A DNA stretch of 64,000 bases from CAZLLE01 sp964560425 (lineage in GTDB: Bacteria > Campylobacterota > Campylobacteria > Campylobacterales > QNZT01), in the NCBI GenBank assembly GCA_964560425.1, contig CAZLLE010000078.1, positions 19,783 through 83,782 on the forward strand, given 5' to 3'. Below the pieces are notes generated by a model that was given only the letters and a program-made list of their open reading frames with translations, was not told where the DNA came from and ran no database searches. Shown in pieces: positions 27,301 to 35,812 of this stretch; within the stretch, counting starts at the first letter, position 1; the number at the start of each line of letters is the position of its first letter. The position numbers and the translations under genes were made by a program.

Positions 27301-27362
27301 CAGCAGTTGATAAAAATGAGGAGTTATGGCTATTGAAACTTACCCATAGTTATTTATATTAA
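24354..27362 (+). CDS. pelB: PelB outer-membrane export protein (SPOR-like, TPR, beta-barrel)
   Basis: PelB is the outer-membrane porin that lets Pel leave the cell. The 1002-residue chain starts with a signal peptide (about 1-18), then a small SPOR-like module (about 22-95, with paired Cys in YTIKCEC), a Lys-rich linker, about fifteen TPR-like units (about 130-690) and a C-terminal region of alternating aromatic beta strands (about 700-1002) ending in an aromatic residue, as expected of a barrel. Unlike Pseudomonas PelB it has its own cleavable signal and no inner-membrane anchor. A GCCGATTT motif at 24320-24327 precedes it. Confidence 0.88.
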   Translation: MQLVTIFILIFVTQLYATQSKDICYNIQISSFSSASLEDIKKLSFPKACKIIEKGGIYTIKCECDTEANIRKKLPYYQKNVPGAFVTKTEKKLFNQTLDTKREPTTQKVAQKMDKKRENPDKKEQKKRETLNELMYKVFIYNNDLKNAQKVALAALKRDPTNIMWRKYLADALSWSGKTKEAFKHYTYIYKKNRAKQNIKSKIEGYGSYDKYFMLLGKVYSNPKNQNSINKFIKEAEKLGNSKEAVIALDKLYNKTKSVPALKTSANLYLKLGFKKEAMRRFKILEKAKLLDIKTAMTLSRVFFEEKKFSDSLNVLLSVKHLATIKDREYWLLLVDIYSYLKKDEKAAKLLRVLCNNHECKKGDYDKLISFYSKKDKNFSLKIALKAFRQLKESSYFFSFTKMSLEKKDTDAVIKAIRSLTPKEEREYKKLPLFWLTMASLNNQLGLTKKAILSYQQALNLDPESIEILTQYSWYIMDKNSIPNLQNIVHKIEQRATDDKKLYILAAAINYKLNHIQKAYIYYTKAVQAEPDNVSLKLDYTNLLRVMREKEYADKITYNIYNLLQNQMKNRPNLLKEKEFLTNYLRASISFIPAQNYREVMKYAKTILDKEIYTNMDISWKLYTKDGDSVQYLSRKLKKTEVWLESYLTMRSNNIYAMRELLYKYGAILPLVDKISMELKTKQIGVARREIFEALEEIPQNQSLYRTKYDIDTQYGNKFNSEIGYEAQGDLKREYVKIENIHHLANKYYLGASFNYGKNHSDKIDLSNNMSEDSTAKLWLKMLMNNGYIEAGGGYSDKYTQYPQYFFNLYNKLTNKLSIKLEFEKSKNANETLDLRLKGKKDYSAMGIRYQFNQRLAFEAEASNSNYKWQKGDTLGNSQRYNIQMQQKIKFSYPDILFREYLTIANFNDKGIKELPDNYIEGGLGVQIGMGSLKRYSSSWRPYADLSTSYHDTFGLSFAGQFGVCGKFIGDDYLNLSLNYSRSAVDKNEELWLLKLTHSYLY

Positions 27363-27452
27363 ATTGGAAAATTAATTTTACTAAGTAATCTATTTTTTTG
27401 TTATTTTTTGTTATGGTGGAACTTATAAAAATAATAAGGGTCTAGTTATAAA

Positions 27453-30116
27453 ATGAAAAATAAAAGTTTTTTATTATCAAAGTGTCTGTTAGCTACAACA
27501 TTATTACTATCATCAAGTAATCTTTTTTCGGATGTGGTAATTGATGGAGATGTAAGTGAATGGGAGATGTTGGAGCAGATTAATCTTCCTATCGACTTAC
27601 CACCTTATCTCTATCATGGAGATAAAGTTTATGGAAAACATGTTACTTCACCACAAAATGCGTATGTTTTTGCAATCAAAACTACAGGTACACAGATAGG
27701 AGCAAATACAACATTTTGGCTCAATACTGACAATGATGTAAATACAGGATTTAAAGTATGGGGCAGTTATGGGGGAGCTGAGTTTTTTGTAAATATCAAT
27801 AGTGGAGATAACTTGCCTTATCTTTATGATAAAGATGGTGCATTTGTCACAGGTCCGCTAGAACATAGTTATAGTGCAAATGGCGATATTATTGAAATCG
27901 TAGTACCTGATTCTTATATAGGTGATCCTCAAAACGGTATTGGGGTAATTGGTGATATTAATGATCAAACTTTTTTCCCAGAAAATTATGCTCTAGGAGA
28001 GCTAAAAGTTTCAAATGAAGCTCTAAATCTACCTCCTCGTACAGATTTTAGTAAAAGAGTTGGTATTGTATATTCACAAACAAGCAAAAATTATTTTTAT
28101 GATGCTACTCTACCAATTCAAAAGGCATATTCTCAACTATTCATGACAATGCAACATCATGCAATGATGGCAGGAGTACCATTTGACCTTTTAAATGAAG
28201 ATGATCTTACAGATATCTCAAAATTGGTCAATTATGATGCACTAATATTTCCTGATTTTGCTTATGTACCAAGTGACAAATTAGATCAGATTCATCAAAC
28301 ACTATACTACGCAACTTACCATTATGGCATAGGTATTATCACCGCTGGTGATTGGATGACAAATGGTTCTGATGGTAACTCTATTGATGGAGATGCTTAT
28401 AGAAATATGAAACAGATGCTAGGAATCGGTCGTGTAACAGGAGAAGGACCTGTATCAATAGATCTAAAAGCATACGATGTTAACCATCCTGCAATGAAAG
28501 AGTATCAATCAAATGAGACAATTTTTCAATATGCTGGAAATAGATGGTATAGCTATTTTGCACCTGCTAGTAGTGGTTCAGATGTACAACCTATCAATGT
28601 TTTGGCAAAGCAGACAGTAACAGGTAATGCACCAGGTACTTATAATGCTGTTATCGCAGATCAAACAGGTGGACGAAATGTACACTTTAGTTCTCTTGAA
28701 TTTATGGGTGATACTAATCTTTTATGGTCTGCTCTTCAATGGTCAGTTTTTGGAAATGATGATCCTGTAGCACTCAAAATGGGACGATACAATAATCTAT
28801 TTGTATCTAGAAATGATATGGATCAATCTCAAGAGATAGATGAAGTTGTAGATAATGATGGTGCATTATTAAATCTACTACAAGATTGGAAAAGTCAATA
28901 TAACTTTTTGGGTAGTTACTATATCAATATAGGAAATAACCCACCAGATCAACAAACTGATTGGGCATATTCTGGACCACTATATCAACAATACATTGCA
29001 TTAGGCAATGAAATAGGTACACACTCTTATACTCATCCACACAATACAAACGAGCTATCATCACAAGAGATAGAGTTTGAGTTTAACCAATCTATGAATA
29101 TTATAGCATCTAAATTAAATCCCACATGGAGAGGTCAAGATATTAGAGGTGGAGCAGTACCAGGTGCACCAGAGGGTGTAAATACGGCAAATAGTATTAT
29201 TCAATATCTTGATTATTTGACAGGTGGTTATTCTAGTGTTGGTGCTGGATACCCAGGTGCATTTGGATATCTTACACCAGATAGCAATAAAGTTTATTTG
29301 AGTCCAAATATGTCGTTTGATTTTACTCTAATAGAGTTTGGTGTACCTGTATGGGATGAAGCTACTGGCAAATATGTACCACATCCATTAACTACAGCAG
29401 AAGCTGAACAATATTGGCAAGATGAGTATCATAGCTTAACAAAACATGCATCACAACCAATTATCCATTGGCCTTGGCATGATTATGGTCCAACGACTGG
29501 TGCAACATCAGGACTATATAGTGAATCTATGTTTACAAGTACTATAGCAACAGCAGCAGCAGATAATGCAGAGTTTTTGACAGGTATAGATTTAGCACAA
29601 AGAATTGAAACATTTAAGAGTACAAAAATAGATATCGGATATGGTACTGATACACTATATGTAAATGTTGATGCTCAAGAAGTGGGTAAATTTGCATTAG
29701 ACCTACAAACAGATAAAAAGATCAAAAGTATTGATAATTGGTATGCTTATAGCGATACAAAAATATTTTTGGATCAAGATGGTGGTGATTATGTTGTTCA
29801 TCTTGGTACAAGTACCGATGCAAAAACACATATCACAAAATTGCCTATGCGTGCAAACCTTTTGACTCTAAATGGAAATGGAAGCAACTTAACATTTACT
29901 TTTGAAGGTGAAGGAAGTCTATTTGTAGCTTTGGCTAAAAATCAAAACAAATATAATATTAGTGGTGCTGATAATATAAAAAAAGGAAGAAAAGCCAAAA
30001 AGTCAAAGAAAGATAAAAAGAAGAAAAAAAATAAAAAGAGTAAATCAACTACAAATATTGTAGAGTTAATCTTCTCAAACTATGATGTACATACAGTAAC
30101 TATAGAAGAGAAATAG
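27453..30116 (+). CDS. pelA: PelA deacetylase half with N-terminal carbohydrate-binding-like domain
   Basis: A periplasmic or secreted enzyme expected to remove acetyl groups from Pel. After a signal peptide (about 1-26) comes a domain at about 27-190 resembling CBM9/DOMON modules (DGDVSEW start, TDNDVNTGF, GGAEFFVN). A Rossmann-like domain (about 195-440) and the carbohydrate esterase domain follow, with candidate metal Asp455/Asp457 (NDMDQ) and His524/His528 in HSYTHPHNTN. A beta domain closes the chain, interrupted at about 845-866 by a run dominated by lysine. The CBM-like domain is not part of Pseudomonas PelA. A 90-base gap with a TATAAAAAT element separates it from pelB. Confidence 0.87.
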   Translation: MKNKSFLLSKCLLATTLLLSSSNLFSDVVIDGDVSEWEMLEQINLPIDLPPYLYHGDKVYGKHVTSPQNAYVFAIKTTGTQIGANTTFWLNTDNDVNTGFKVWGSYGGAEFFVNINSGDNLPYLYDKDGAFVTGPLEHSYSANGDIIEIVVPDSYIGDPQNGIGVIGDINDQTFFPENYALGELKVSNEALNLPPRTDFSKRVGIVYSQTSKNYFYDATLPIQKAYSQLFMTMQHHAMMAGVPFDLLNEDDLTDISKLVNYDALIFPDFAYVPSDKLDQIHQTLYYATYHYGIGIITAGDWMTNGSDGNSIDGDAYRNMKQMLGIGRVTGEGPVSIDLKAYDVNHPAMKEYQSNETIFQYAGNRWYSYFAPASSGSDVQPINVLAKQTVTGNAPGTYNAVIADQTGGRNVHFSSLEFMGDTNLLWSALQWSVFGNDDPVALKMGRYNNLFVSRNDMDQSQEIDEVVDNDGALLNLLQDWKSQYNFLGSYYINIGNNPPDQQTDWAYSGPLYQQYIALGNEIGTHSYTHPHNTNELSSQEIEFEFNQSMNIIASKLNPTWRGQDIRGGAVPGAPEGVNTANSIIQYLDYLTGGYSSVGAGYPGAFGYLTPDSNKVYLSPNMSFDFTLIEFGVPVWDEATGKYVPHPLTTAEAEQYWQDEYHSLTKHASQPIIHWPWHDYGPTTGATSGLYSESMFTSTIATAAADNAEFLTGIDLAQRIETFKSTKIDIGYGTDTLYVNVDAQEVGKFALDLQTDKKIKSIDNWYAYSDTKIFLDQDGGDYVVHLGTSTDAKTHITKLPMRANLLTLNGNGSNLTFTFEGEGSLFVALAKNQNKYNISGADNIKKGRKAKKSKKDKKKKKNKKSKSTTNIVELIFSNYDVHTVTIEEK

Positions 30117-30126
30117 AAAAACTCCT

Positions 30127-30155
30127 AATGCTTCCAACTCTATGTTGGAAGCATT
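30127..30155. terminator. Terminator between pelA (deacetylase) and alpha-2-macroglobulin
   Basis: AATGCTTCCAAC (30127-30138) and GTTGGAAGCATT (30144-30155) form a perfect 12-base stem with a 5-base loop between two convergent genes. On the minus strand it is followed by AGGAGTTTTT, a good T tail, so it best terminates the macroglobulin transcript. Confidence 0.85.
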
Positions 30156-30157
30156 CC

Positions 30158-33100
30158 CTAGTGAACTACTAAACTACTTGCCTCTTTGCTATAATCATAA
30201 ATCCTACTATCATACATCGCTTCACAAAATGAAGCTGGTATTTGACACTCTCCCTTAGTAGTAACACGAAGTGGTACAAAAAAAGTAGTTAAACTATTTT
30301 TTGCTAAGTTTATAAAAGTCAATACCCTATCATCTCTAATATCTTGATATGAAGGATAGAAATTTTTACTATTTTGAACAGTAGTGGGACGAGTAGAAGA
30401 GAATAATCTCTCATTGACAATTTCAAAACATGAAGGAGCTCTTTGAACAATAGCAATATTTTCTAATTTATCTCTATTTTTGAGCAATATTTTGGCATAA
30501 ATCATATCTCCCAATTTAAAACTATTAATATCCCTACCATTTTCATCTACAAATCTACTTTTGATATTGATTACTTTATTAAATGATCTATTTGTAGCAT
30601 CTGTTTTTAAAGGTAAATATCCTGAAGCTTCTATAGTATAGTTGAGCATTTTACCTTTTGGATCTATTACAATTGTATCAGAAATTAATTTTTCATATAT
30701 TGTACTCTCTTTGGTTATCTCTTGAGTATTACTATTTAGAGTTAGTTTTAGATCAATTTTATCATCTTGATTATCTTTATAATACTCACCAATAGCACGA
30801 AGAGCAAAAGCTTTATCTTGTGTGGAGTATAAATATTTAAAATTTTTGGCAACTTTTTCAAGTAGATTAAATGCTATTTTATCTTTTCCAAAAGTTTTGA
30901 GATGAATAAAAAGGGCAAAAGATAAATTACGACTTTTTGAGTAGAAATTTCCACCAAGTAGATTTTTATCTTTCATCCTAGAGTAATCAAAATTTTGAAT
31001 TTTTTTTGAAATATCCTCAAATGCACTATTCAGATTAGCATTTTTCAAAATATAAGCCATCATGTAGAGTCCAACAATACCACCATCTTTATAAAAAGCA
31101 TTATCATACATGCTATTTATAATAGATTGATCTATTTTATTTTCAGATGAGAGCAAAAAAGAGGCATAAAGTCTATCAAAATATGAGTATCTATCCCTAC
31201 CATGTTGAGCAATATCCATAAGAGCATTATATATATTATCTATTACATGAGAAGGAACATTAAACCCACCATTTTTCAAAGAGAGTAAAATATCAGATGC
31301 ATATACAGAGGCATAAGGATTTATCGTTCCATAAGGTTCCCAGTATGCAAAATCACCATTATCATATTGTAAATTGGCAAGTTTAGCTATTCCCTCATTG
31401 ATAAACATCTCTCTATCTTTTAGAAGATTTTTACTATATAGTGAATTATCATTTTTAACAAATGAGTTTAGATATAAAAGAGCTAATAACCTAGAACTTG
31501 TCTGTTCGCTACAACCATAAGGATAGCCAATTAGATAATCTAAACTACCTTTTAATTGTGCTTTATATGTTTTTGAAAGATTAATTTTTACTTTTGTACC
31601 CTCTTTTGAAAAGTACTCCTTTGGTATTTTGATAGTAGTTTTTTTGGATATTTCACCTCTAAAAACTTTAGTTTGTAGAGAATTTGCACTATAAATAGGC
31701 AACTCTATAGAGTGATAAAATATCTTATTATCTACTTTTGCATTAATTTTTAACTCACCTTTTCCCAAACTTTTAGCATATAGATCAACCTCAAAAACTT
31801 TTGAGCTATTTGCAGGTATTTTAATATTTTGTGGTAAATTTTTCAAAATTAATTGACTTGAGCTATTAAAATCCAAAAATGCTTCAATATCTTTTGAAGT
31901 GGTATTAAAAAACCGGACAGGAACTTTTAACTTATCACCAACCAAAGCAAATCTTGGATAAGTAGGTTTGAGTATAACATCATCACGAACAATCAAATCT
32001 CTCCATGAAGCACCAATATTATCTTTATCAATAGCAATTGCCACTATTTTAGCCGAACCATTAAATGCAGGAATTTTGAGATCAACACTAGCAAACCCCT
32101 CATCATCACTCTTTATCAATTTTGACCAATATAAAAATGGTTTAACTCTTTTGGCTGCATTTTCGGGAGAGAGATGTTTTTGGCTCATGAGCAGTTCATC
32201 ACCACCATCTGCACCAAACTCCAACAGTTTACCTTTGGTTTGATAGTGCATTAACTCATCATATAGATCATAAAAAGCCACTTTTTGCATAGGAGTAAGA
32301 GTAAAAAAATCAAAAGGCGTTGGTACTTTTTGATCTATAATTTGTAAAATCCCCTCATCTACTAGGGAAATTAATAGATAAGATTTTTTATCACAACTAA
32401 CCGATATAGTAATATCATCATGAGAGTGAGAAATTTTTGGTGCTTCAATAGATAGATTAATCTTATGCTCTGTTCTATCTGATTGAATAAACTTCGATCC
32501 AAAAGCTCTAAATGGAACTATAGCCGAAGCTTTATCAGATGATCGAACAATAGTAACACTCAAATATATACCATCTCTCATATCAAAATCAATAGGTATC
32601 TCTAGTGATGCACTCCCTTGTTTTATAGAAACAACTTTATGAAAATAGATTTTATCACTCTCAAGAGTAACCAAAGCACGACCTTTTATAATGGGAGATT
32701 TAAAGCTAACTTCTAAACTATCCCCTTTTTGATATAAAATATCATCTACTTCTATCTGTACCTTTTCTATCTCATTAGTTGGAGCGATATTATCATACTC
32801 CCAACCACTTACAAAAAACTCTTGCGAAGCACTGTGCAAACCTTCATTATCATAGATTTCTAAAATATAGTTTCCACTAGCATCAACTATTTTATCTATA
32901 ACCTCTCCAGCTTCTATATCAAATCTATCAACCTCTTCAATCTCTTTTTCCCACTTATAATAACCTCTAGCATCATAAAAGTAGTGCCATATCTGTTTTT
33001 TGATTACTGCTTGAAGAGTTCCTTGTTTTGTATCTCCACTTATAGGATCAATCAAAATAGTTTGAGCTTTTAGCTTCTCTCCTCTCTCCAAATTATCATT

Positions 33101-34876
33101 TGATATCTTTACTCCAACCATAGAAGAGTATGGATAGATATCTACACTTTTATAAGATGAAACCTCCCTACCATCATCAAAAACACTCATTGTAATTTGA
33201 GCTTTTAAAATTGAAGGAACTCTTTGATCTATTTTGGTGTCAAAGAAAAATTTTGCCTCTCCACTATTTGAGAGTTGAAAATCTTTTCGTATATCCAGAT
33301 AATTTAGCTTGTTATCCTGAGCCAAAAGTATATTTGTAAAACTAAAACCCTTATAACGCTCATGAGTATAATCTTTGGAAAAAGCATTCAGTTTTGCCTC
33401 AACATTCAAATCAGACGCAGGAGCACCAAAAAGATAACTACTTTTCAAAGTCCCACTAATTGGTTCATTTTTTAAGAAAATCTCTTTATCAACAATAATT
33501 TTGTTTTTAATCTTTTGAGGCATAAATGTCTCTACAAGGAAGAGCTCAGAGCCAATAACTTTATCCCCTAACTTGACACTTATCTCATAAGTACCAGTTT
33601 TATACTCATGAGGAATATCTAAAACAATCTCTATTGCACCAACACTATTACATTTGTGTACCTTTTTATATATAGTTCTATAATCAGGTGATCTCACATC
33701 AACTCTTATAGGTATATTTTGAGCTGATTTATAATCTTTATCTTTTAATACAATTAAGATTTTTGCCTCTGAATCAGGACGAACAAGTCTACTTTGTAGA
33801 TATATCCATGCTTTGTATCTATTTTCTATAGAGTTTTTATTTGATATTAAAAACTCATTCAAAGAGTCATTAAGTGTTAAAAAGTTTTGATCATTTGAGG
33901 TTTTAACTACTATAGATTTAGGATGTTTACTAAATAGATCTTTTTTATTGATGATACAGATACCATTTTTGTCACTTTTCCCTGAAGCCAAAAAAACATT
34001 TTTATCAGAAAATATCTCTACTTTTGCATTTTTGATAGATTTAGTAGAACTCAAAGATGCCAAAGAGATAAAAACTTGATCTTTTGATATCTTTGCACTA
34101 ATCCCAATATCACTAAGATATATAACTTTCTCTACAGATTTTTTACCAAATTTCATCACAACTCTAAAGATACCACTCTTATATTTATCAGTAAAAGATT
34201 TTAGAGAAAATTTATGTTTTACAAACTCATTTTTTGTATTACTTAGAGTAACTATTTTTGAAAAAACCTCTACAGATGATTTATAGACCTTATCTCTATC
34301 ACCTTCTTGAAAATTGATAAAATAGCGAAAATTATTATCTGGTACTTTTTCAATAGAGATATTTACCTCATCAAGATTAACACTCTCAAATCCAATCTCT
34401 CCAATAGAAGATAGATAGGGTCTATTATCCTCAAAATGTAATGCACTTTTTCTATCGCCCATGAGAATATCAAACGATATATCATCTCTAAGTTGATATT
34501 GATAACTATCTTTTAACCCTCTTTTTAGAGTAAGCCTATATTTTTGATTAGATTTAAAATCACCAATAACATCTATATAAGTTTCACTTTTATCATTTAA
34601 GTGTAATCTATCTCTTTCACCATAATCTATATACTTACTATCTGTAAGAGAGAAGCGTTTAACTCCCTCTATTTTCATATAAGATTTAATTTTAGAATCT
34701 GAATAAAAATCACCACCAAAATATATTCGTATACCTAACCTTCCATCATCAAAGCCCACAAAATGAGGCTGATCAAAAAAGACCATAGCTTTTCGCTTAC
34801 TATCAAGTTTAAATGGATTTGCAAAAACAGAAGAGACCATAAAAAGCAGAAGTAGAGTTAGGATTTTTTTAAGCAT
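30158..34876 (-). CDS. Bacterial alpha-2-macroglobulin with thioester site
   Basis: A 1572-residue periplasmic protease trap of the YfhM type. A signal peptide (about 1-19, ending VFA) leads into a series of macroglobulin beta domains, the thioester domain, and a receptor-like end domain. The thioester motif YGCSEQT is intact, with Cys1122 and Gln1125 able to form the covalent trap. The signal peptide ends Ala-Asn without a lipobox Cys, so it is soluble rather than a lipoprotein. The partner gene pbpC lies upstream on the same strand, as in many proteobacteria, but here a transposase gene and REP sequences separate them. The pair is thought to protect and repair the envelope when attacked by proteases. 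Confidence 0.93.
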   Translation of the reverse strand: MLKKILTLLLLFMVSSVFANPFKLDSKRKAMVFFDQPHFVGFDDGRLGIRIYFGGDFYSDSKIKSYMKIEGVKRFSLTDSKYIDYGERDRLHLNDKSETYIDVIGDFKSNQKYRLTLKRGLKDSYQYQLRDDISFDILMGDRKSALHFEDNRPYLSSIGEIGFESVNLDEVNISIEKVPDNNFRYFINFQEGDRDKVYKSSVEVFSKIVTLSNTKNEFVKHKFSLKSFTDKYKSGIFRVVMKFGKKSVEKVIYLSDIGISAKISKDQVFISLASLSSTKSIKNAKVEIFSDKNVFLASGKSDKNGICIINKKDLFSKHPKSIVVKTSNDQNFLTLNDSLNEFLISNKNSIENRYKAWIYLQSRLVRPDSEAKILIVLKDKDYKSAQNIPIRVDVRSPDYRTIYKKVHKCNSVGAIEIVLDIPHEYKTGTYEISVKLGDKVIGSELFLVETFMPQKIKNKIIVDKEIFLKNEPISGTLKSSYLFGAPASDLNVEAKLNAFSKDYTHERYKGFSFTNILLAQDNKLNYLDIRKDFQLSNSGEAKFFFDTKIDQRVPSILKAQITMSVFDDGREVSSYKSVDIYPYSSMVGVKISNDNLERGEKLKAQTILIDPISGDTKQGTLQAVIKKQIWHYFYDARGYYKWEKEIEEVDRFDIEAGEVIDKIVDASGNYILEIYDNEGLHSASQEFFVSGWEYDNIAPTNEIEKVQIEVDDILYQKGDSLEVSFKSPIIKGRALVTLESDKIYFHKVVSIKQGSASLEIPIDFDMRDGIYLSVTIVRSSDKASAIVPFRAFGSKFIQSDRTEHKINLSIEAPKISHSHDDITISVSCDKKSYLLISLVDEGILQIIDQKVPTPFDFFTLTPMQKVAFYDLYDELMHYQTKGKLLEFGADGGDELLMSQKHLSPENAAKRVKPFLYWSKLIKSDDEGFASVDLKIPAFNGSAKIVAIAIDKDNIGASWRDLIVRDDVILKPTYPRFALVGDKLKVPVRFFNTTSKDIEAFLDFNSSSQLILKNLPQNIKIPANSSKVFEVDLYAKSLGKGELKINAKVDNKIFYHSIELPIYSANSLQTKVFRGEISKKTTIKIPKEYFSKEGTKVKINLSKTYKAQLKGSLDYLIGYPYGCSEQTSSRLLALLYLNSFVKNDNSLYSKNLLKDREMFINEGIAKLANLQYDNGDFAYWEPYGTINPYASVYASDILLSLKNGGFNVPSHVIDNIYNALMDIAQHGRDRYSYFDRLYASFLLSSENKIDQSIINSMYDNAFYKDGGIVGLYMMAYILKNANLNSAFEDISKKIQNFDYSRMKDKNLLGGNFYSKSRNLSFALFIHLKTFGKDKIAFNLLEKVAKNFKYLYSTQDKAFALRAIGEYYKDNQDDKIDLKLTLNSNTQEITKESTIYEKLISDTIVIDPKGKMLNYTIEASGYLPLKTDATNRSFNKVINIKSRFVDENGRDINSFKLGDMIYAKILLKNRDKLENIAIVQRAPSCFEIVNERLFSSTRPTTVQNSKNFYPSYQDIRDDRVLTFINLAKNSLTTFFVPLRVTTKGECQIPASFCEAMYDSRIYDYSKEASSLVVH

Positions 34877-34937
34877 AATTTTCCTTTAATTGCATTGTAC
34901 CTTAAAAATAATAAGTAATTTTATTAGCAGCATATTT

Positions 34938-34966
34938 AAAGGTGTGGTGAGGACACCACAGCCTAC
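34938..34966 (+). repeat. REP-like hairpin element, copy A
   Basis: AAAGGTGTGGTG-AGGA-CACCACAGCCTAC: stem TGTGGTG/CACCACA (34943-34949, 34954-34960). Read on the minus strand it begins with GTAG, the tetranucleotide seen at REP ends. It overlaps the transposase stop codon. Its arms differ from copies B-D by compensating bases (G/C for C/G), so the stem is preserved. Confidence 0.8.
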
Positions 34967-35496
34967 TCAAATTCTACATCATGATTAAAGTCTCCCCATG
35001 AATCATCATACAATCCCATTTTGACAAATTTACCAAATGATGAATATTTCCAATCATTCGTCTCCAAAACCAATCCATGTTTTACTGGATTAAAATGGAT
35101 ATAATCAAACCTAATATTAAAATCTTTTTCATCCCTTATTGTATGTTCATAATATCTACTTTGCCAAATACCCGAATGTCCTCTTTTAATTTGAGAACTA
35201 CTCAAACTCTTTTTTGCATGATTTTTAAAATCTTTGTCCAAACCATATAAAAAACTTCTTTTGATATGTGAAATAATTTTGGGATACTCTTTTGCAATTT
35301 TAGGAGTAATAATCATATGAAAATGATCAGGTAAAATCACAACAGCTTCAATTTCATAATCATATTTTAATTTGCTAAGTGCAAAACTTTTTCGCAATAA
35401 ATTTATATTATGGATCAAAATTGGATTTCGATTATGTGTAACAATCGTCAAGAAACAACTATGATTCTCTTCAAATATCCGTGTGTAATTTGCCAT
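34963..35496 (-). CDS. REP-associated tyrosine transposase (RAYT, Y1 HUH family)
   Basis: A 177-residue single-strand DNA transposase of the IS200-related RAYT group, which is linked to REP elements. The HUH motif is HFHMIITP (His near 106 and 108), and the C-terminal helix WQSRYYEHTIRDEKDFN followed by DYIHFNPVKHGLV carries the candidate catalytic Tyr. The frame is intact. No Shine-Dalgarno site precedes the ATG and a TATGCTAAAAT element ends within ten bases of it, so expression is probably low or leaderless. It lies between the macroglobulin and pbpC genes with one REP copy at its 3' end and three upstream, the usual RAYT neighbourhood. Confidence 0.9.
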   Translation of the reverse strand: MANYTRIFEENHSCFLTIVTHNRNPILIHNINLLRKSFALSKLKYDYEIEAVVILPDHFHMIITPKIAKEYPKIISHIKRSFLYGLDKDFKNHAKKSLSSSQIKRGHSGIWQSRYYEHTIRDEKDFNIRFDYIHFNPVKHGLVLETNDWKYSSFGKFVKMGLYDDSWGDFNHDVEFE

Positions 35497-35537
35497 TTAT
35501 AATTTTAGCATATTGTTTTGGTATTCATAATTTTTAT

Positions 35538-35573
35538 AAAGGTGTGGTCAGGAGACCACAGCCTACAAATTAC
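35538..35573 (+). repeat. REP-like hairpin element, copy B
   Basis: Stem TGTGGTC/GACCACA (35543-35549, 35554-35560) with AGGA loop, followed by GCCTACAAATTAC. It is identical to copy C over about 35 bases and oriented the same way. Confidence 0.85.
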
Positions 35574-35648
35574 TTTTTGTTGATGTCACATAATAATTAT
35601 TGGCATTATTATCAAAATCTTTTTTAATAACTGATTCTAATTCTGCTG

Positions 35649-35683
35649 AAGGTGTGGTCAGGAGACCACAGCCTACAAATTAC
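35649..35683 (+). repeat. REP-like hairpin element, copy C
   Basis: Stem TGTGGTC/GACCACA with AGGA loop and the trailing GCCTACAAATTAC shared with copy B. Copy D faces it 8 bases downstream, so C and D form a tail-to-tail pair as in bacterial interspersed mosaic elements. Confidence 0.85.
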
Positions 35684-35691
35684 AATATTCC

Positions 35692-35725
35692 GTAGGCTGT
35701 GGTCTCCCGACCACACCTTTATAAA
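35692..35725 (-). repeat. REP-like hairpin element, copy D (inverted)
   Basis: Reverse-complement copy reading TTTATAAAGGTGTGGTC on the minus strand, loop GGGA instead of AGGA, and beginning on the plus strand with GTAGGC. The TTTATAAA flank is shared with copy B. Confidence 0.85.
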
Positions 35726-35763
35726 ATATGATTTTTAAAGATTTTTGATTATCCTGATGCTTA

Positions 35764-35780
35764 TGTAACCTAAAGTTACA
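35764..35780. promoter_or_regulatory. Candidate operator, inverted repeat TGTAAC-N5-GTTACA
   Basis: Second perfect copy of the symmetric site seen at 10813-10829, here with spacer CTAAA. It lies 33 bases beyond the pbpC stop codon and about 270 bases before the RAYT start. Confidence 0.4.
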
Positions 35781-35812
35781 TTTTACCTTTTAAAATAAGA
35801 AACAAGCTTGAA

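Larger units (their letters stand above)
35497..35812. other. 316-base REP-containing spacer between RAYT and pbpC
   Basis: No gene is present. It contains three REP-like hairpins (two direct, one inverted) and the inverted repeat TGTAAC-N5-GTTACA at 35764-35780. The bases 35575-35648 between copies B and C show no structure I can name. Confidence 0.7.

Noticed and set aside
30158..34876. Open reading frame on the opposite strand at 31968-32243
   Set aside because: It lies fully within the macroglobulin gene, has no ribosome-binding site and looks like a shadow frame.
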